Below, in pieces: positions 43,020 to 51,280 of a DNA stretch of 53,568 nt; positions within the stretch are counted from its first letter, which is position 1, and the number at the start of each line of letters is the position of its first letter. The DNA comes from an uncultured bacterium (lineage in GTDB: Bacteria; Cyanobacteriota; Vampirovibrionia; Gastranaerophilales; Gastranaerophilaceae), in contig CADAJP010000003.1 of NCBI GenBank assembly GCA_902788345.1, forward strand, positions 1-53,568, read 5' to 3'. The position numbers and the translations under genes are program-made. The notes under the pieces were generated by a model that saw nothing but the letters and a program-made list of their open reading frames with translations, was not told the DNA's origin and did not search any database.

Positions 43020-43124
43020 TTTGTTTACCTCTTACACTTTACGCTTCTGTACTATTGTAAAATATCCTCAAAATAATAATTGATTAATTTACAAACTATC
43101 GTTACAATTTGTTACATATTTTCT

Positions 43125-45140
43125 TTATAACTTTGAAAAGTCTGCAAGATAATCATATTTTTCTTTGAGCAGAGTTAATAAGGATATTCTGTTATTCTTA
43201 ACATTCTCGTTTTTGTCCATAACCAAAACATCTTCAAAGAATTTTGTAACTGTTGGGTTTAGTTTTTCTAAACTTTCCAGATATATTTTGTAATCTGAGG
43301 TTTCAGAAATAGATTTAATCTCATTATAGAGTGTTTTTTCAACAGGTTCTACAAAATATTGTTCATTAACCTGATTAGAGCCGGAATCTTTTATAATTCT
43401 TATAACCCTGTTTGCGTTTTCAAGAAGCTGAGGAGCATTTAATTTTGAAACTACTTCAACTCTTTTTACATAATCAGCGATATTGCATAGCGGATTTGTG
43501 TTTGCACAGGCTTCAAGAATATTTTTATTATATTTTTCCGCAAGGAATATAATCATTCTTTGGATAAAGAATTCTTTTACATCTTCATAGCAATCTTTTT
43601 GCACCGGAAGATTTGAAATAGCAATTTTAATATATTTATCAATATCAATTTGCAGATTTGCGTCCAAAATAGTTCTTATAACTCCGAGGGCTGCACGTCT
43701 TACTCCTAGCGGATCAGATGAACCTGTAGGTTTTTTACCTCCTGCAAATACAGCACAAACAGTATCTATTTTATCTGCTATGCCGACAATTTGCCCCTCT
43801 ACAGATTTTGCTGTTCCTGCCTCTGCATTTAGAGGGAAGTAGTGTTCTTTAATTCCCTGAGCAACCATTTTGTCTTCCCCTGAAATGCGGGCATAATCTG
43901 CACCGATAAATCCCTGAAGTTCAGTAAATTCAAAGACTAAATGAGTTGTTAAATCCGCTTTACATAATAATGCTGTTCGTTCAACATTTCCTTCTGCCGG
44001 TTTATAGGCTAATGATTCTCTGCTTAATAAATCTGTTTCAATTGTTTTTGATAATTCTATTAATCTTTGGGTTTTATCAAACATTGAACCCATACCTTTT
44101 TGGAAGGTTACACCTTTAAGGCTTTCTACATAACTTTCTAACGGTTTTTTAGTATCTTCTTTGAAGAAAAATACGGCATCATCAAGTCTTGCCTTGATAA
44201 CACGAACATTCCCTTCTTTTATGTTTTTAAATTCATCCCCAACGTAATTTGTCATGGTAATAAATTTATTAATCAATTTACCATCCTTGTGCAGTGGAAA
44301 ATATCTTTGATGAGAAGTCATTACTGTTACGGTAACTTCCTCCGGAATTGTCAAAAATTCTTCATCAAATTCGCATATAACAGGTACAGGATATTCTGTA
44401 ATAAATGTTACTTCTTCTAATAAGTCATCTGTGTAATGAGGTTCTGCACCAATTTTTGCTGCTTCTTCTTTCGCTTTTTTAATTATTAAATCTCGTCTTT
44501 CATTTTGGTCAACAATTACATTTACTTTTTTCATTAAATCTTTGTAATTTTCAGGTTTATCAATAACAATTTCTTTAATTTCTGCAAATCTGTGACCTCT
44601 TGAAACATTTGATGATTCTTTATCTATAATTTTTACTTTAACCTGTTCTCCGTCAAGAATAGAAACTATCCATTTAATCGGGCGTGAGAATTTTTCATCA
44701 TTGTAACCCCATCTCATAAAATGAGCACCCTGTAATTTCATAAAAATTGCAGGAACATTCTCGCTCAGAAGAGCTTTTACATCTTTACCTTTTATAATTA
44801 TTTTTGCAAATACATAATTGTTTTCTACATATAAATCAGAAGGGTTAACTCCGTTTTTATTTGCAAAGCCTTCTCCTGCTTTTGAGAGATTGCCGTTTTC
44901 GTCATAAGCAATATTAGCAATAGGACCTTTTACTATTTTTTCTTCATCCGCTGTTTTTTCATCTAATCCGTAAACCAAAACAGCCAAACGTCTTGGGGTT
45001 GCATAAACCTTTATATTATCAAAATTGATTTTATTTTCATCAAAAAAGTTTTTAAAACCTGTTTCTAATTGCGAAATTGCCTGTGGAATAAACTTATAAG
45101 GTAATTCTTCCGTTCCGACTTCCAATAAATATGTACTCAT
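43125..45140 (-). CDS. glyS: Glycyl-tRNA synthetase beta subunit
   Basis: The tRNA-binding subunit of the alpha2-beta2 bacterial GlyRS. Starts YLLEVGTEELPYKFIPQAIS, the typical beta-subunit opening. TPRRLAVLVYGLDEKTADEE, MRWGYNDEKFSRPIKWIVS and SHQRYFPLHKDGKL are family hallmarks, as is the HD-like C-terminal half with KADLTTHLVFEFTELQGFIG and IADKIDTVCAVFAGGKKPTG. 671 aa, full length. glyQ is not adjacent in this window. AAGGATAG precedes the ATG. Confidence 0.96.
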   Translation of the reverse strand: MSTYLLEVGTEELPYKFIPQAISQLETGFKNFFDENKINFDNIKVYATPRRLAVLVYGLDEKTADEEKIVKGPIANIAYDENGNLSKAGEGFANKNGVNPSDLYVENNYVFAKIIIKGKDVKALLSENVPAIFMKLQGAHFMRWGYNDEKFSRPIKWIVSILDGEQVKVKIIDKESSNVSRGHRFAEIKEIVIDKPENYKDLMKKVNVIVDQNERRDLIIKKAKEEAAKIGAEPHYTDDLLEEVTFITEYPVPVICEFDEEFLTIPEEVTVTVMTSHQRYFPLHKDGKLINKFITMTNYVGDEFKNIKEGNVRVIKARLDDAVFFFKEDTKKPLESYVESLKGVTFQKGMGSMFDKTQRLIELSKTIETDLLSRESLAYKPAEGNVERTALLCKADLTTHLVFEFTELQGFIGADYARISGEDKMVAQGIKEHYFPLNAEAGTAKSVEGQIVGIADKIDTVCAVFAGGKKPTGSSDPLGVRRAALGVIRTILDANLQIDIDKYIKIAISNLPVQKDCYEDVKEFFIQRMIIFLAEKYNKNILEACANTNPLCNIADYVKRVEVVSKLNAPQLLENANRVIRIIKDSGSNQVNEQYFVEPVEKTLYNEIKSISETSDYKIYLESLEKLNPTVTKFFEDVLVMDKNENVKNNRISLLTLLKEKYDYLADFSKL

Positions 45141-45231
45141 TTTCTATCCTTATGTTTTTCTGTAGCTTACGTTAATTATAGTAAAAGCATAATCTGTTGT
45201 AAAGTTAAAGCCGAACAATCAGGTCTGTTTA

Positions 45232-45822
45232 TTAAAGCATTTCGCCATAATGTATATTTTGTGTGATTTCTCTTAGCTTTTTGACATATAATTCAGAGCG
45301 AGCCTCATTGTTGCCGTTTTCTTTTGCATAGGTGTCAATATCTGCAACTTTTTTCTTTATATCTGTAATTTGTTCTGATATTTTACTATTTTCAGAAAAT
45401 TGTTCTTTAATATTTTCAAGATATTTATTAATTAAGCTGAAAGAATTTTTTACGGCATTATAGCTGTTTTTAATATTTGGGGTATTAAGATCGGTGTGGA
45501 ATTCTTCTTTTACATAGGTATCTACAAGATGTATAACATTGTTTCCGGCTTTTTTATACTTGTTTGTACTGCTGATAATTTTTCCATTTTTTAATAAATA
45601 CACTTTGTTTTGCGGTTCATACCCGGAGTGCATAGTTTTTACACAATAAACATCATCTTTCCCGTCATTAATCAAATAATTAATGGCATTTGCGAACTGA
45701 TTTGCATTTAAGGTTTTACCTGTTCTTGCATTAATTACAGCCTGATTAAAACCTTTGTCAAGCATTCTGTTATACAATATATTTGAAGTAAAGTTAATAT
45801 CTGAACCTATTTTATCTATCAT
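45232..45822 (-). CDS. Hypothetical protein with N-terminal INFTSN signature, 196 aa
   Basis: Not recognised. Begins MIDKIGSDINFTSNILYNRM, a start reminiscent of the small F-x-G proteins at 17817, 18203 and 25406. Residues 60-100 are beta-rich (DDVYCVKTMHSGYEPQNKVY); the rest is helical with a possible coiled coil (about 115-170). GGAAAGG lies before the ATG at 45822; a GTG at 45840 would add six residues through that site and was rejected. No signal peptide. Confidence 0.7.
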   Translation of the reverse strand: MIDKIGSDINFTSNILYNRMLDKGFNQAVINARTGKTLNANQFANAINYLINDGKDDVYCVKTMHSGYEPQNKVYLLKNGKIISSTNKYKKAGNNVIHLVDTYVKEEFHTDLNTPNIKNSYNAVKNSFSLINKYLENIKEQFSENSKISEQITDIKKKVADIDTYAKENGNNEARSELYVKKLREITQNIHYGEML

Positions 45823-45889
45823 TAGAAAGCCTTTCCGCACGAATAATATTTTTTATATAAGTGCTAAAACCCTAAAAAAATATTTTTTG

Positions 45890-46687
45890 CTAATATACTT
45901 CATTTTCATTTGGATAAGTGCCGTTTTTAACATCTTGATTATATTTTTGAGCACAATCCAAAATTAAAGATTTCATATCGCCGTATTTTCTTGCAAATTT
46001 TGGGGTAAAACTGTCAAACTTGCCGAGTAAATCATCACAAACCATTACAAAGCCATCGCAGTATCTTCCTGCCCCGCAGGAAATAACCGGAATGTTTATA
46101 CTATCTTTTATATCTTTTGCAGGCAATTCGGGTACCATTTCAAGTACAACGGAAAAAGCTCCGGCATCTTCCAATTCTTTTGCCTGCTTGATAAGTTTTT
46201 TTGTTGCTTCGTATGTTTTCCCTTGAATTATGTGACCGCCTATAACATTTTGACTTTGCGGAGTAAAACCGATATGCCCCATAACAGGAACACCCATATT
46301 TACAGTGCATTCAATAAGTTTTAGGATATAATCGTTACAACCTTCAAGTTTAACGGCATTAGCACCCTTTTTAACCATATTTCCGATATTTGTTAAAGCC
46401 GAAGGAATATCTATTGTATAACTCATAAAAGGCATATCTGTTACAACCATTGCGTGTTCAACTCCCCGAGCAACTGCTTTTGTAAATATACCCATTTCTT
46501 CAATGCCTACCTGATTTGTGTTTTCGTAACCCAGAGCCGTCATTGCAAGACTGTCGCCAATTAAGATAACATCTATACCCGCTTGATCAAAATATTTTGC
46601 GGTTGAAAAATCATAAGCTGTCAGCATTGAAAATTTTTCACCGTTTTCTTTATATTTTGCTAATGTTCTTACCGTAACTTTTTTCAT
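45890..46687 (-). CDS. panB: 3-methyl-2-oxobutanoate hydroxymethyltransferase
   Basis: Forms ketopantoate from ketoisovalerate and methylene-tetrahydrofolate in pantothenate synthesis. Signatures: FSMLTAYDFSTAKYFDQAGI, VILIGDSLAM, metal and substrate segment VVTDMPFMSY, and VMGHIGFTPQS with GGHIIQGKT; catalytic Glu in SVVLEMVPELPAK. 265 aa, typical. The ATG at 46687 fits the family N-terminus (MKKVTVRTL); a TTG at 46705 would cover the -10 box. panC and panD are not in the window. Confidence 0.95.
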   Translation of the reverse strand: MKKVTVRTLAKYKENGEKFSMLTAYDFSTAKYFDQAGIDVILIGDSLAMTALGYENTNQVGIEEMGIFTKAVARGVEHAMVVTDMPFMSYTIDIPSALTNIGNMVKKGANAVKLEGCNDYILKLIECTVNMGVPVMGHIGFTPQSQNVIGGHIIQGKTYEATKKLIKQAKELEDAGAFSVVLEMVPELPAKDIKDSINIPVISCGAGRYCDGFVMVCDDLLGKFDSFTPKFARKYGDMKSLILDCAQKYNQDVKNGTYPNENEVY

Positions 46688-46722
46688 AATTTGATTGTAA
46701 CACAAAGTAAATATTTTGCAGA
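46688..46722 (-). promoter_or_regulatory. panB promoter at the start codon
   Basis: On the minus strand TGT-TACAAT (hexamer 46694-46699) ends 6 nt before the ATG, the same layout as at 5004 and 29345. A CTGCAA at 46716-46721 is a possible -35 with 16-nt spacing. Confidence 0.5.
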
Positions 46723-46791
46723 TACTCTCTCAATAAAAAACAAACAGAATAAATACAAAAAGGCGATTGTGATTCTTGGGATTGGGATTAA

Positions 46792-47025
46792 TTACAAAAT
46801 CTTATACAAATCATATTTGATAATATTATAAAATTTTTCATCAATATTGTTTAAATCTATAATATCAACTTTGTATGGGAATGTTGAATTTGAAAATATA
46901 GAACGCAAATTTAAAATTTTATCAAACTCTATCTGATTTTTACCTTTTAATGCAATATCAACATCTGAATATTCTAATGATTTACCTTGAGTTCTTGAGC
47001 CGAAAATAACATATTTTTTCTTTAT
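46792..47025 (-). pseudogene. N-terminally truncated MNT-type nucleotidyltransferase, in frame after yvcK
   Basis: Directly after the yvcK TAG stop, in the same frame, an open frame of 77 codons reads KKYVIFGSRTQGKSLEYSDV, then DIALKG, and ends PYKVDIIDLNNIDEKFYNII through KYDLYKIL. The catalytic MNT motif GS-x10-DxD is intact and the C-terminus is like that of stand-alone MNT proteins (antitoxin half of HEPN-MNT pairs). About 20-25 N-terminal residues are missing and no ATG, GTG or TTG lies before the motif. It is probably a remnant; readthrough of the TAG would fuse it to YvcK. The rest of the gap (46706-46791) is featureless. Confidence 0.65.
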
Positions 47026-48318
47026 CTATTTTTTTTGACTTTTTTTAAACCACGTATAAACAGAATGAGCAACTCTTTTAGAGCTATGACGAATCAATCC
47101 GTCCTTATTAGGTTCAATTAAATTTTTGGCATATATCTCAACACCGAGTTTTTTGATTTCCGCAGAGTCAAGTATAACCGGATATTGTCCCTGCTCTTTA
47201 TACTTATCTAAATTTTCAGGAATATTGTTATTTACTAAAATTGCATCAACTAATTTTTCAACACCCGAATGGGTAATAAGTGCTTTTAAGTGGTCAGAAA
47301 CACTGTAATCGTCACTTTCTCCCGGTTGAGTCATTATATTGCACACATAAATTTTCTTTGCATTTGATTTTGCAACTTCTTCAGAAATTTCTTTTATTAA
47401 AAGGTTAGGAATAACACTTGTATAAAGACTTCCCGGCCCGAGAATAATCAATTCTGCGTGTCTTATTGCGTCTATAGCTTCAGGCAAAGCTTTGCAATCA
47501 GAAGGCTCAGAAAAAAGTCTTTTAATTTTTCCGCCGGCTTCAGGAATATTGGATTCTCCGTGAATAATTCTTCCGTCAGTCATCTCTGCCACAAGTTTCA
47601 TATCATCAAGAGTTGCAGGCAAAACTCTGCCGCGAATTGATAAAACATTTGCACTTGCTTTAACAGCTGATGCCATATCGCCTGTGATATCACACATTGC
47701 CGTAAGGAAAAGGTTGCCGAAACTGTGTCCTTCTAATCCCTCACCATTTTTAAATCTGTACTTAAACAAATCATTGATTAAATTTTCATCATCAGCTAAA
47801 GCAGTCATACAATGACGAATATCGCCAGGTGGTAAAATTTCCAGTTCTTCACGCAGTCTGCCTGAACTTCCGCCGTCATCTCCCACGCTGACTATAGCCG
47901 TAATATTATTAGTAATATTTTTAATACCGCTTAATAACATGGATAAACCTGTCCCACCGCCAATTGCAACGATTCTCGGGCCTCTGTTGAGTTTTCTTCT
48001 GCGGTATAAATGTTCAAGTAAAACATCATTATCTCTTGAATATTCCATATCTAAAATAGATAAATTTGTTTTTTGCCAGCCTTTAAAAAAGAAAGCCGCA
48101 CCAATCATAATAATTCCAAATGCAAGCCATTCGGTAGAGATTGTGTTTGCAATTTTACTGATGAACTGCATAGTATAAAAAACAGGTTTAATATCAAATA
48201 ATATTAATATACCGATAGTCATTAAAACTGTGCCGGCAAGAATAAGTGCAAACCATCTTTTGACCTGCAGTCCCGGTATGAGCCAACCTATTTGTTTCGG
48301 CATTTTTAACTTTTTCAT
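47026..48318 (-). CDS. yvcK: YvcK/CofD-family protein (gluconeogenesis factor-type)
   Basis: Two hydrophobic N-terminal segments (about 20-42 and 48-70) anchor it, then the UDP-sugar-binding YvcK domain shows RIVAIGGGTGLSMLLSGIKN, VSVGDDGGSSGRLREELEI, PPGDIRHCMTALAD and LIILGPGSLYTSVIPNLL. In Firmicutes and others YvcK helps cell shape and carbon use; a membrane anchor at the N-terminus is less common. 430 aa. GTTAGGAA precedes the ATG. pxpA ends 21 nt upstream. Just past its stop is an in-frame MNT remnant. Confidence 0.92.
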   Translation of the reverse strand: MKKLKMPKQIGWLIPGLQVKRWFALILAGTVLMTIGILILFDIKPVFYTMQFISKIANTISTEWLAFGIIMIGAAFFFKGWQKTNLSILDMEYSRDNDVLLEHLYRRRKLNRGPRIVAIGGGTGLSMLLSGIKNITNNITAIVSVGDDGGSSGRLREELEILPPGDIRHCMTALADDENLINDLFKYRFKNGEGLEGHSFGNLFLTAMCDITGDMASAVKASANVLSIRGRVLPATLDDMKLVAEMTDGRIIHGESNIPEAGGKIKRLFSEPSDCKALPEAIDAIRHAELIILGPGSLYTSVIPNLLIKEISEEVAKSNAKKIYVCNIMTQPGESDDYSVSDHLKALITHSGVEKLVDAILVNNNIPENLDKYKEQGQYPVILDSAEIKKLGVEIYAKNLIEPNKDGLIRHSSKRVAHSVYTWFKKSQKK

Positions 48319-48339
48319 AATTCCTAACCCTTAACTCTT

Positions 48340-49134
48340 TTAATCTACCCATCCGGATTTCATTGCGTTTTTATAATTGTAAGGCAATGGTGAAACAATT
48401 TCATTTGCGCGTATTATTAATTCTTTTGCATTTGCAAGTTTATTCGAAAAATGGATTGTATCTGCTTCTACAATCGTTTTTGAACCGATATTGTTTGTAA
48501 CTCTTGAATTGTGAAGTAAATCTTTTAGCCTTGAAATAGAAATATCCGTGTTTTCCAAATCTTTTGCACTAAAAATGATATTTCCTGATTCATCATAAAT
48601 TTTTTCCAAATGTACTTCGTGGGCAACCTGAATGTTTAATTCTTCGCCTACGGTTGCAAGGTTTTCACCTGATGCACCGTAATATACAAGCCATTGAGAA
48701 CATTTTTTAATTGCTTTTGCTATTGTTCTTGAAACATCAATATCTTCCATAGCCTTGCGATACATAGCACCGTGCGGTCTTACATGTTCGATTTCCATAT
48801 TGTAAGATTTTGCAAATGTCATCAGTGCGCCAACCTGATACATAACAAGTGCTTCAAGCTCATCTTCATCCATATCTACAGGTCGATATCCAAATCCTTG
48901 AATGTCATCATAGCCTATATGTGCACCTACTACTACATTTCTATCTTTTGCTGCAAGTAGTGCTTCTTTTATTGCAAGCGGATCTCCGGCATGAAAACCG
49001 CAGGCAATATTTACTGAGCTCACATAATCAAGCAAAGAGTATTCGGAACTGTTTTTATAAATTCCAAAGCTCTGAGCTAAATCACAATTAAAATCTATAT
49101 TTTTAATATTTTTCTTTTCTATTACATTTTGCAT
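48340..49134 (-). CDS. pxpA: LamB/YcsF-family 5-oxoprolinase subunit A
   Basis: Family hallmarks: IDFNCDLAQSFGIYKN at the N-terminus, VNIACGFHAGDPLAIKEALL, VVGAHIGYDD-x-x-GFGYRP, EHVRPHGAMYRKA, and VHLEKIYDESG. With PxpB and PxpC it hydrolyses 5-oxoproline, but pxpB/pxpC are not adjacent here, so whether it works in that complex is uncertain. 264 aa. AAGGAA precedes the ATG. yvcK follows on the same strand. Confidence 0.9.
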   Translation of the reverse strand: MQNVIEKKNIKNIDFNCDLAQSFGIYKNSSEYSLLDYVSSVNIACGFHAGDPLAIKEALLAAKDRNVVVGAHIGYDDIQGFGYRPVDMDEDELEALVMYQVGALMTFAKSYNMEIEHVRPHGAMYRKAMEDIDVSRTIAKAIKKCSQWLVYYGASGENLATVGEELNIQVAHEVHLEKIYDESGNIIFSAKDLENTDISISRLKDLLHNSRVTNNIGSKTIVEADTIHFSNKLANAKELIIRANEIVSPLPYNYKNAMKSGWVD

Positions 49135-49202
49135 AAATTTATTCCTTCATGAACGATTATACTATTAAAAAAATAATATAGATATATTTTATAAAATATT
49201 AA

Positions 49203-49350
49203 TCAAAGAGAATAAGGAAATAAGGGGACAAAGGAATAAAGGGAATAAGGGAATAAGTTCATTTCGTTATATTTTTGATATGTGATAATTTTAATGACAT
49301 TATTCTGAAACAAACTTATTTCTCAATTAACTTATTTCCTTATTTCCCTT
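49203..49350 (-). repeat. AATAAGTTC repeat, copy D (between SLH gene and pxpA)
   Basis: The longest copy: left arm with several GGAATAA units to GGGAATAAGTTCATTTC (49249-49265), right arm ACAAACTTATTTCTC to CTTATTTCCTTATTTCCC (49309-49348). It covers most of the 221-bp gap and can fold into a long imperfect hairpin. Orientation relative to transcription as in copies A-C. Confidence 0.75.
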
Positions 49351-49355
49351 AATTT

Positions 49356-50501
49356 TTACTCAAATATCCAGCCGTTTGTAAGGTCAACCTTTACAGGTTC
49401 TAAAAGACGCATATAAACATCTCCGTTTGCAGGAACTTCAAGTTTTTCCCCTTTAAATGCCCATCTTACAAATTTCATCCACCAGTTGCGATCTTTATAA
49501 ACTTCAGCAAGTCCGCTGAATTTTGCAATTTGGTCATTTTCAGTTGTAATTAAGGAATTTTTTAATACAAGAACACCGTTTCTTACAAAATATTTGCCGG
49601 GACGAGCATCTAAAATTTGTCCTTTCAGGTTTGCTCCTTGTCTTATTAATATATAGTGATCGCCTTTTGTTACATAATTTTGCGGAACATATGCACTGTA
49701 AACAACTCCGCCGTCAGTAGTTTGAGAACTGATATAACTTCCCATTTTAATAGGAAGAATTGAACCGGCAGGAAGAATACCGATAGAACCCTGTACGGTT
49801 GCACCGTCAACTTCAAATCCGTCCCCTGTTTTCTTTTTCATTGCTGCTGCAAGTTTTGCATTAGGATTAAGTTTTGCCTGTTCCATCATATTGAATAATA
49901 TTGCCGCAACTTCCGCTCTTGTAGCCGGTCTGTTTGCGTCAAGTGTTTTTTGTGCGCTTGGTGCATAAATAATCATATTCAAAATTTCAGCCTTACCCGC
50001 CGGAATTATGAACCATTCCGGAATTGTAAGAGCATCATCATATTTTTTTGAAAGAACTTCCTGTGCTTTTGCTTTACTGATGGTTTCCGTTGTTAAAGCA
50101 TTCACCGCAACAGTTACCGTTTCACCTCGTGAAACCGGATCATCAGGTCTGAATAAATCACCTTCGCTGTCCCGAGAAATCAGGTCAAAATACAAAGCCT
50201 TTTGAATATCTGAATATGCCCAGTGTTCTTCGGTGATATCCGTAAATTCAACAGGCTGAATAACTTTTGTGTGTTCCTGCCCTAATGCTCTTATAACCAT
50301 TGCCGCAAATTCCGCTCTGGTAACATTGTTATCAGGTTGGAATGTTCCGTCAGGATAGCCTATAATAACACCTTTAGCTGTTAAATCGTTAATCTGTGCG
50401 GCTGCCCAATAATCTTCATCCACATCAGGATATGCCATTGCCGGAACGGTTGCAAAGAATATAAATGCAACAGCCAAAAATAACTTTAAAATATTTTTCA
50501 T
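49356..50501 (-). CDS. SLH-domain envelope protein, 381 aa
   Basis: Signal peptide ILKLFLAVAFIFFATVPAMA (cleavage about 23), then three SLH repeats: YPDVDEDYWAAAQINDLTAK with GVIIGYPDGTFQPDNNVTRA, then FTDITEEHWAYSDIQKALYF with DLFRPDDPVSRGE, and a weaker third to about 215 (ANRPATRAEVAAILFNMM). The C-terminal half is beta-rich and unlike the usual cyanobacterial OprB-type barrel (about 150 residues, too short for one). SLH domains bind peptidoglycan or its polymers, so it may anchor the envelope. AAAGGAGAG precedes the ATG. Confidence 0.88.
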   Translation of the reverse strand: MKNILKLFLAVAFIFFATVPAMAYPDVDEDYWAAAQINDLTAKGVIIGYPDGTFQPDNNVTRAEFAAMVIRALGQEHTKVIQPVEFTDITEEHWAYSDIQKALYFDLISRDSEGDLFRPDDPVSRGETVTVAVNALTTETISKAKAQEVLSKKYDDALTIPEWFIIPAGKAEILNMIIYAPSAQKTLDANRPATRAEVAAILFNMMEQAKLNPNAKLAAAMKKKTGDGFEVDGATVQGSIGILPAGSILPIKMGSYISSQTTDGGVVYSAYVPQNYVTKGDHYILIRQGANLKGQILDARPGKYFVRNGVLVLKNSLITTENDQIAKFSGLAEVYKDRNWWMKFVRWAFKGEKLEVPANGDVYMRLLEPVKVDLTNGWIFE

Positions 50502-50586
50502 AATCTCTCCTTTTTAAGATACACACTTATTATTTTATCGGTTATGGGTATTTTTGTAAACAATTTTACACAATGAAATTTGGCAC

Positions 50587-50614
50587 TTGTATTAATAGTT
50601 GTACGTGATACAAT
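50587..50614 (+). promoter_or_regulatory. Promoter of the 50645 gene
   Basis: TTGTAT (50587-50592) and TACAAT (50609-50614) with a 16-nt spacer; the outer parts (TTGTAT/ATACAA) are an inverted pair. AAGGAG precedes the ATG. Confidence 0.5.
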
Positions 50615-50644
50615 TATTGGTACAGACCAAGGAGATTTATACAT

Positions 50645-51280
50645 ATGCCCCCGATTACACCGATTAATAATGTTATGAATAGCAAGATATATCGTAGATG
50701 GCACTCAATTAGCCTGCTGCACGGTCAAGATGGTTTTGTTGCCACAAAATTAAAATCCGATGGTAAATTAGTACAGCTAATGATTACCAATAACGGTAAA
50801 AAGAGAGAATTGTTGTCGAATGATTCAAAGATTATGGATACGATAGGCAATGATGGTGTTAAAAGAACATATATATATTTAAAAGATGGTAACAATGTAA
50901 AAGGTCAGATGTTTACGCAAAAAAATCCGCCAAGACCTCCGTTTATTCTTGCAGCGAAGTGGATTGCTCATAATTGCGTTCCGCAAAGACTTTTAGTAAA
51001 ACTAAATCCTGAACATAAGGCTGCCGAAATTTTTGTAAAGACGGACAAACCCGCTCCGGCAAATGAAGATATGCCAATGAAAAAGATTAAAGTAAAAGAA
51101 TTTCTTGCAAAGGATTTTGTTGATGCTTATACCCCTGCTCCAAAAACTATAATAATCAAAACAAATAAAGGTGAAACTGAAGCAATAATTGCTAATAACA
51201 GCAGAGAAAGAGATGAATTGACAAAGCAATTTGGTATCAATTCAGAGGTTTTAGGCTGGAAAATCAGAACTATGGTTTAA
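50645..51280 (+). CDS. Hypothetical protein, 211 aa
   Basis: Not recognised. Soluble and basic, starting MPPITPINNVMNSKIYRRWH with repeated beta-like segments (DGFVATKLKSDGKLVQLMIT, VKRTYIYLKDGNNVKGQMFT); the C-terminus TIIIKTNKGETEAIIANNSR and WKIRTMV. AAGGAG lies 9 nt before the ATG. The last 30 nt overlap the end of the convergent flavoprotein gene. Confidence 0.7.
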   Translation: MPPITPINNVMNSKIYRRWHSISLLHGQDGFVATKLKSDGKLVQLMITNNGKKRELLSNDSKIMDTIGNDGVKRTYIYLKDGNNVKGQMFTQKNPPRPPFILAAKWIAHNCVPQRLLVKLNPEHKAAEIFVKTDKPAPANEDMPMKKIKVKEFLAKDFVDAYTPAPKTIIIKTNKGETEAIIANNSRERDELTKQFGINSEVLGWKIRTMV

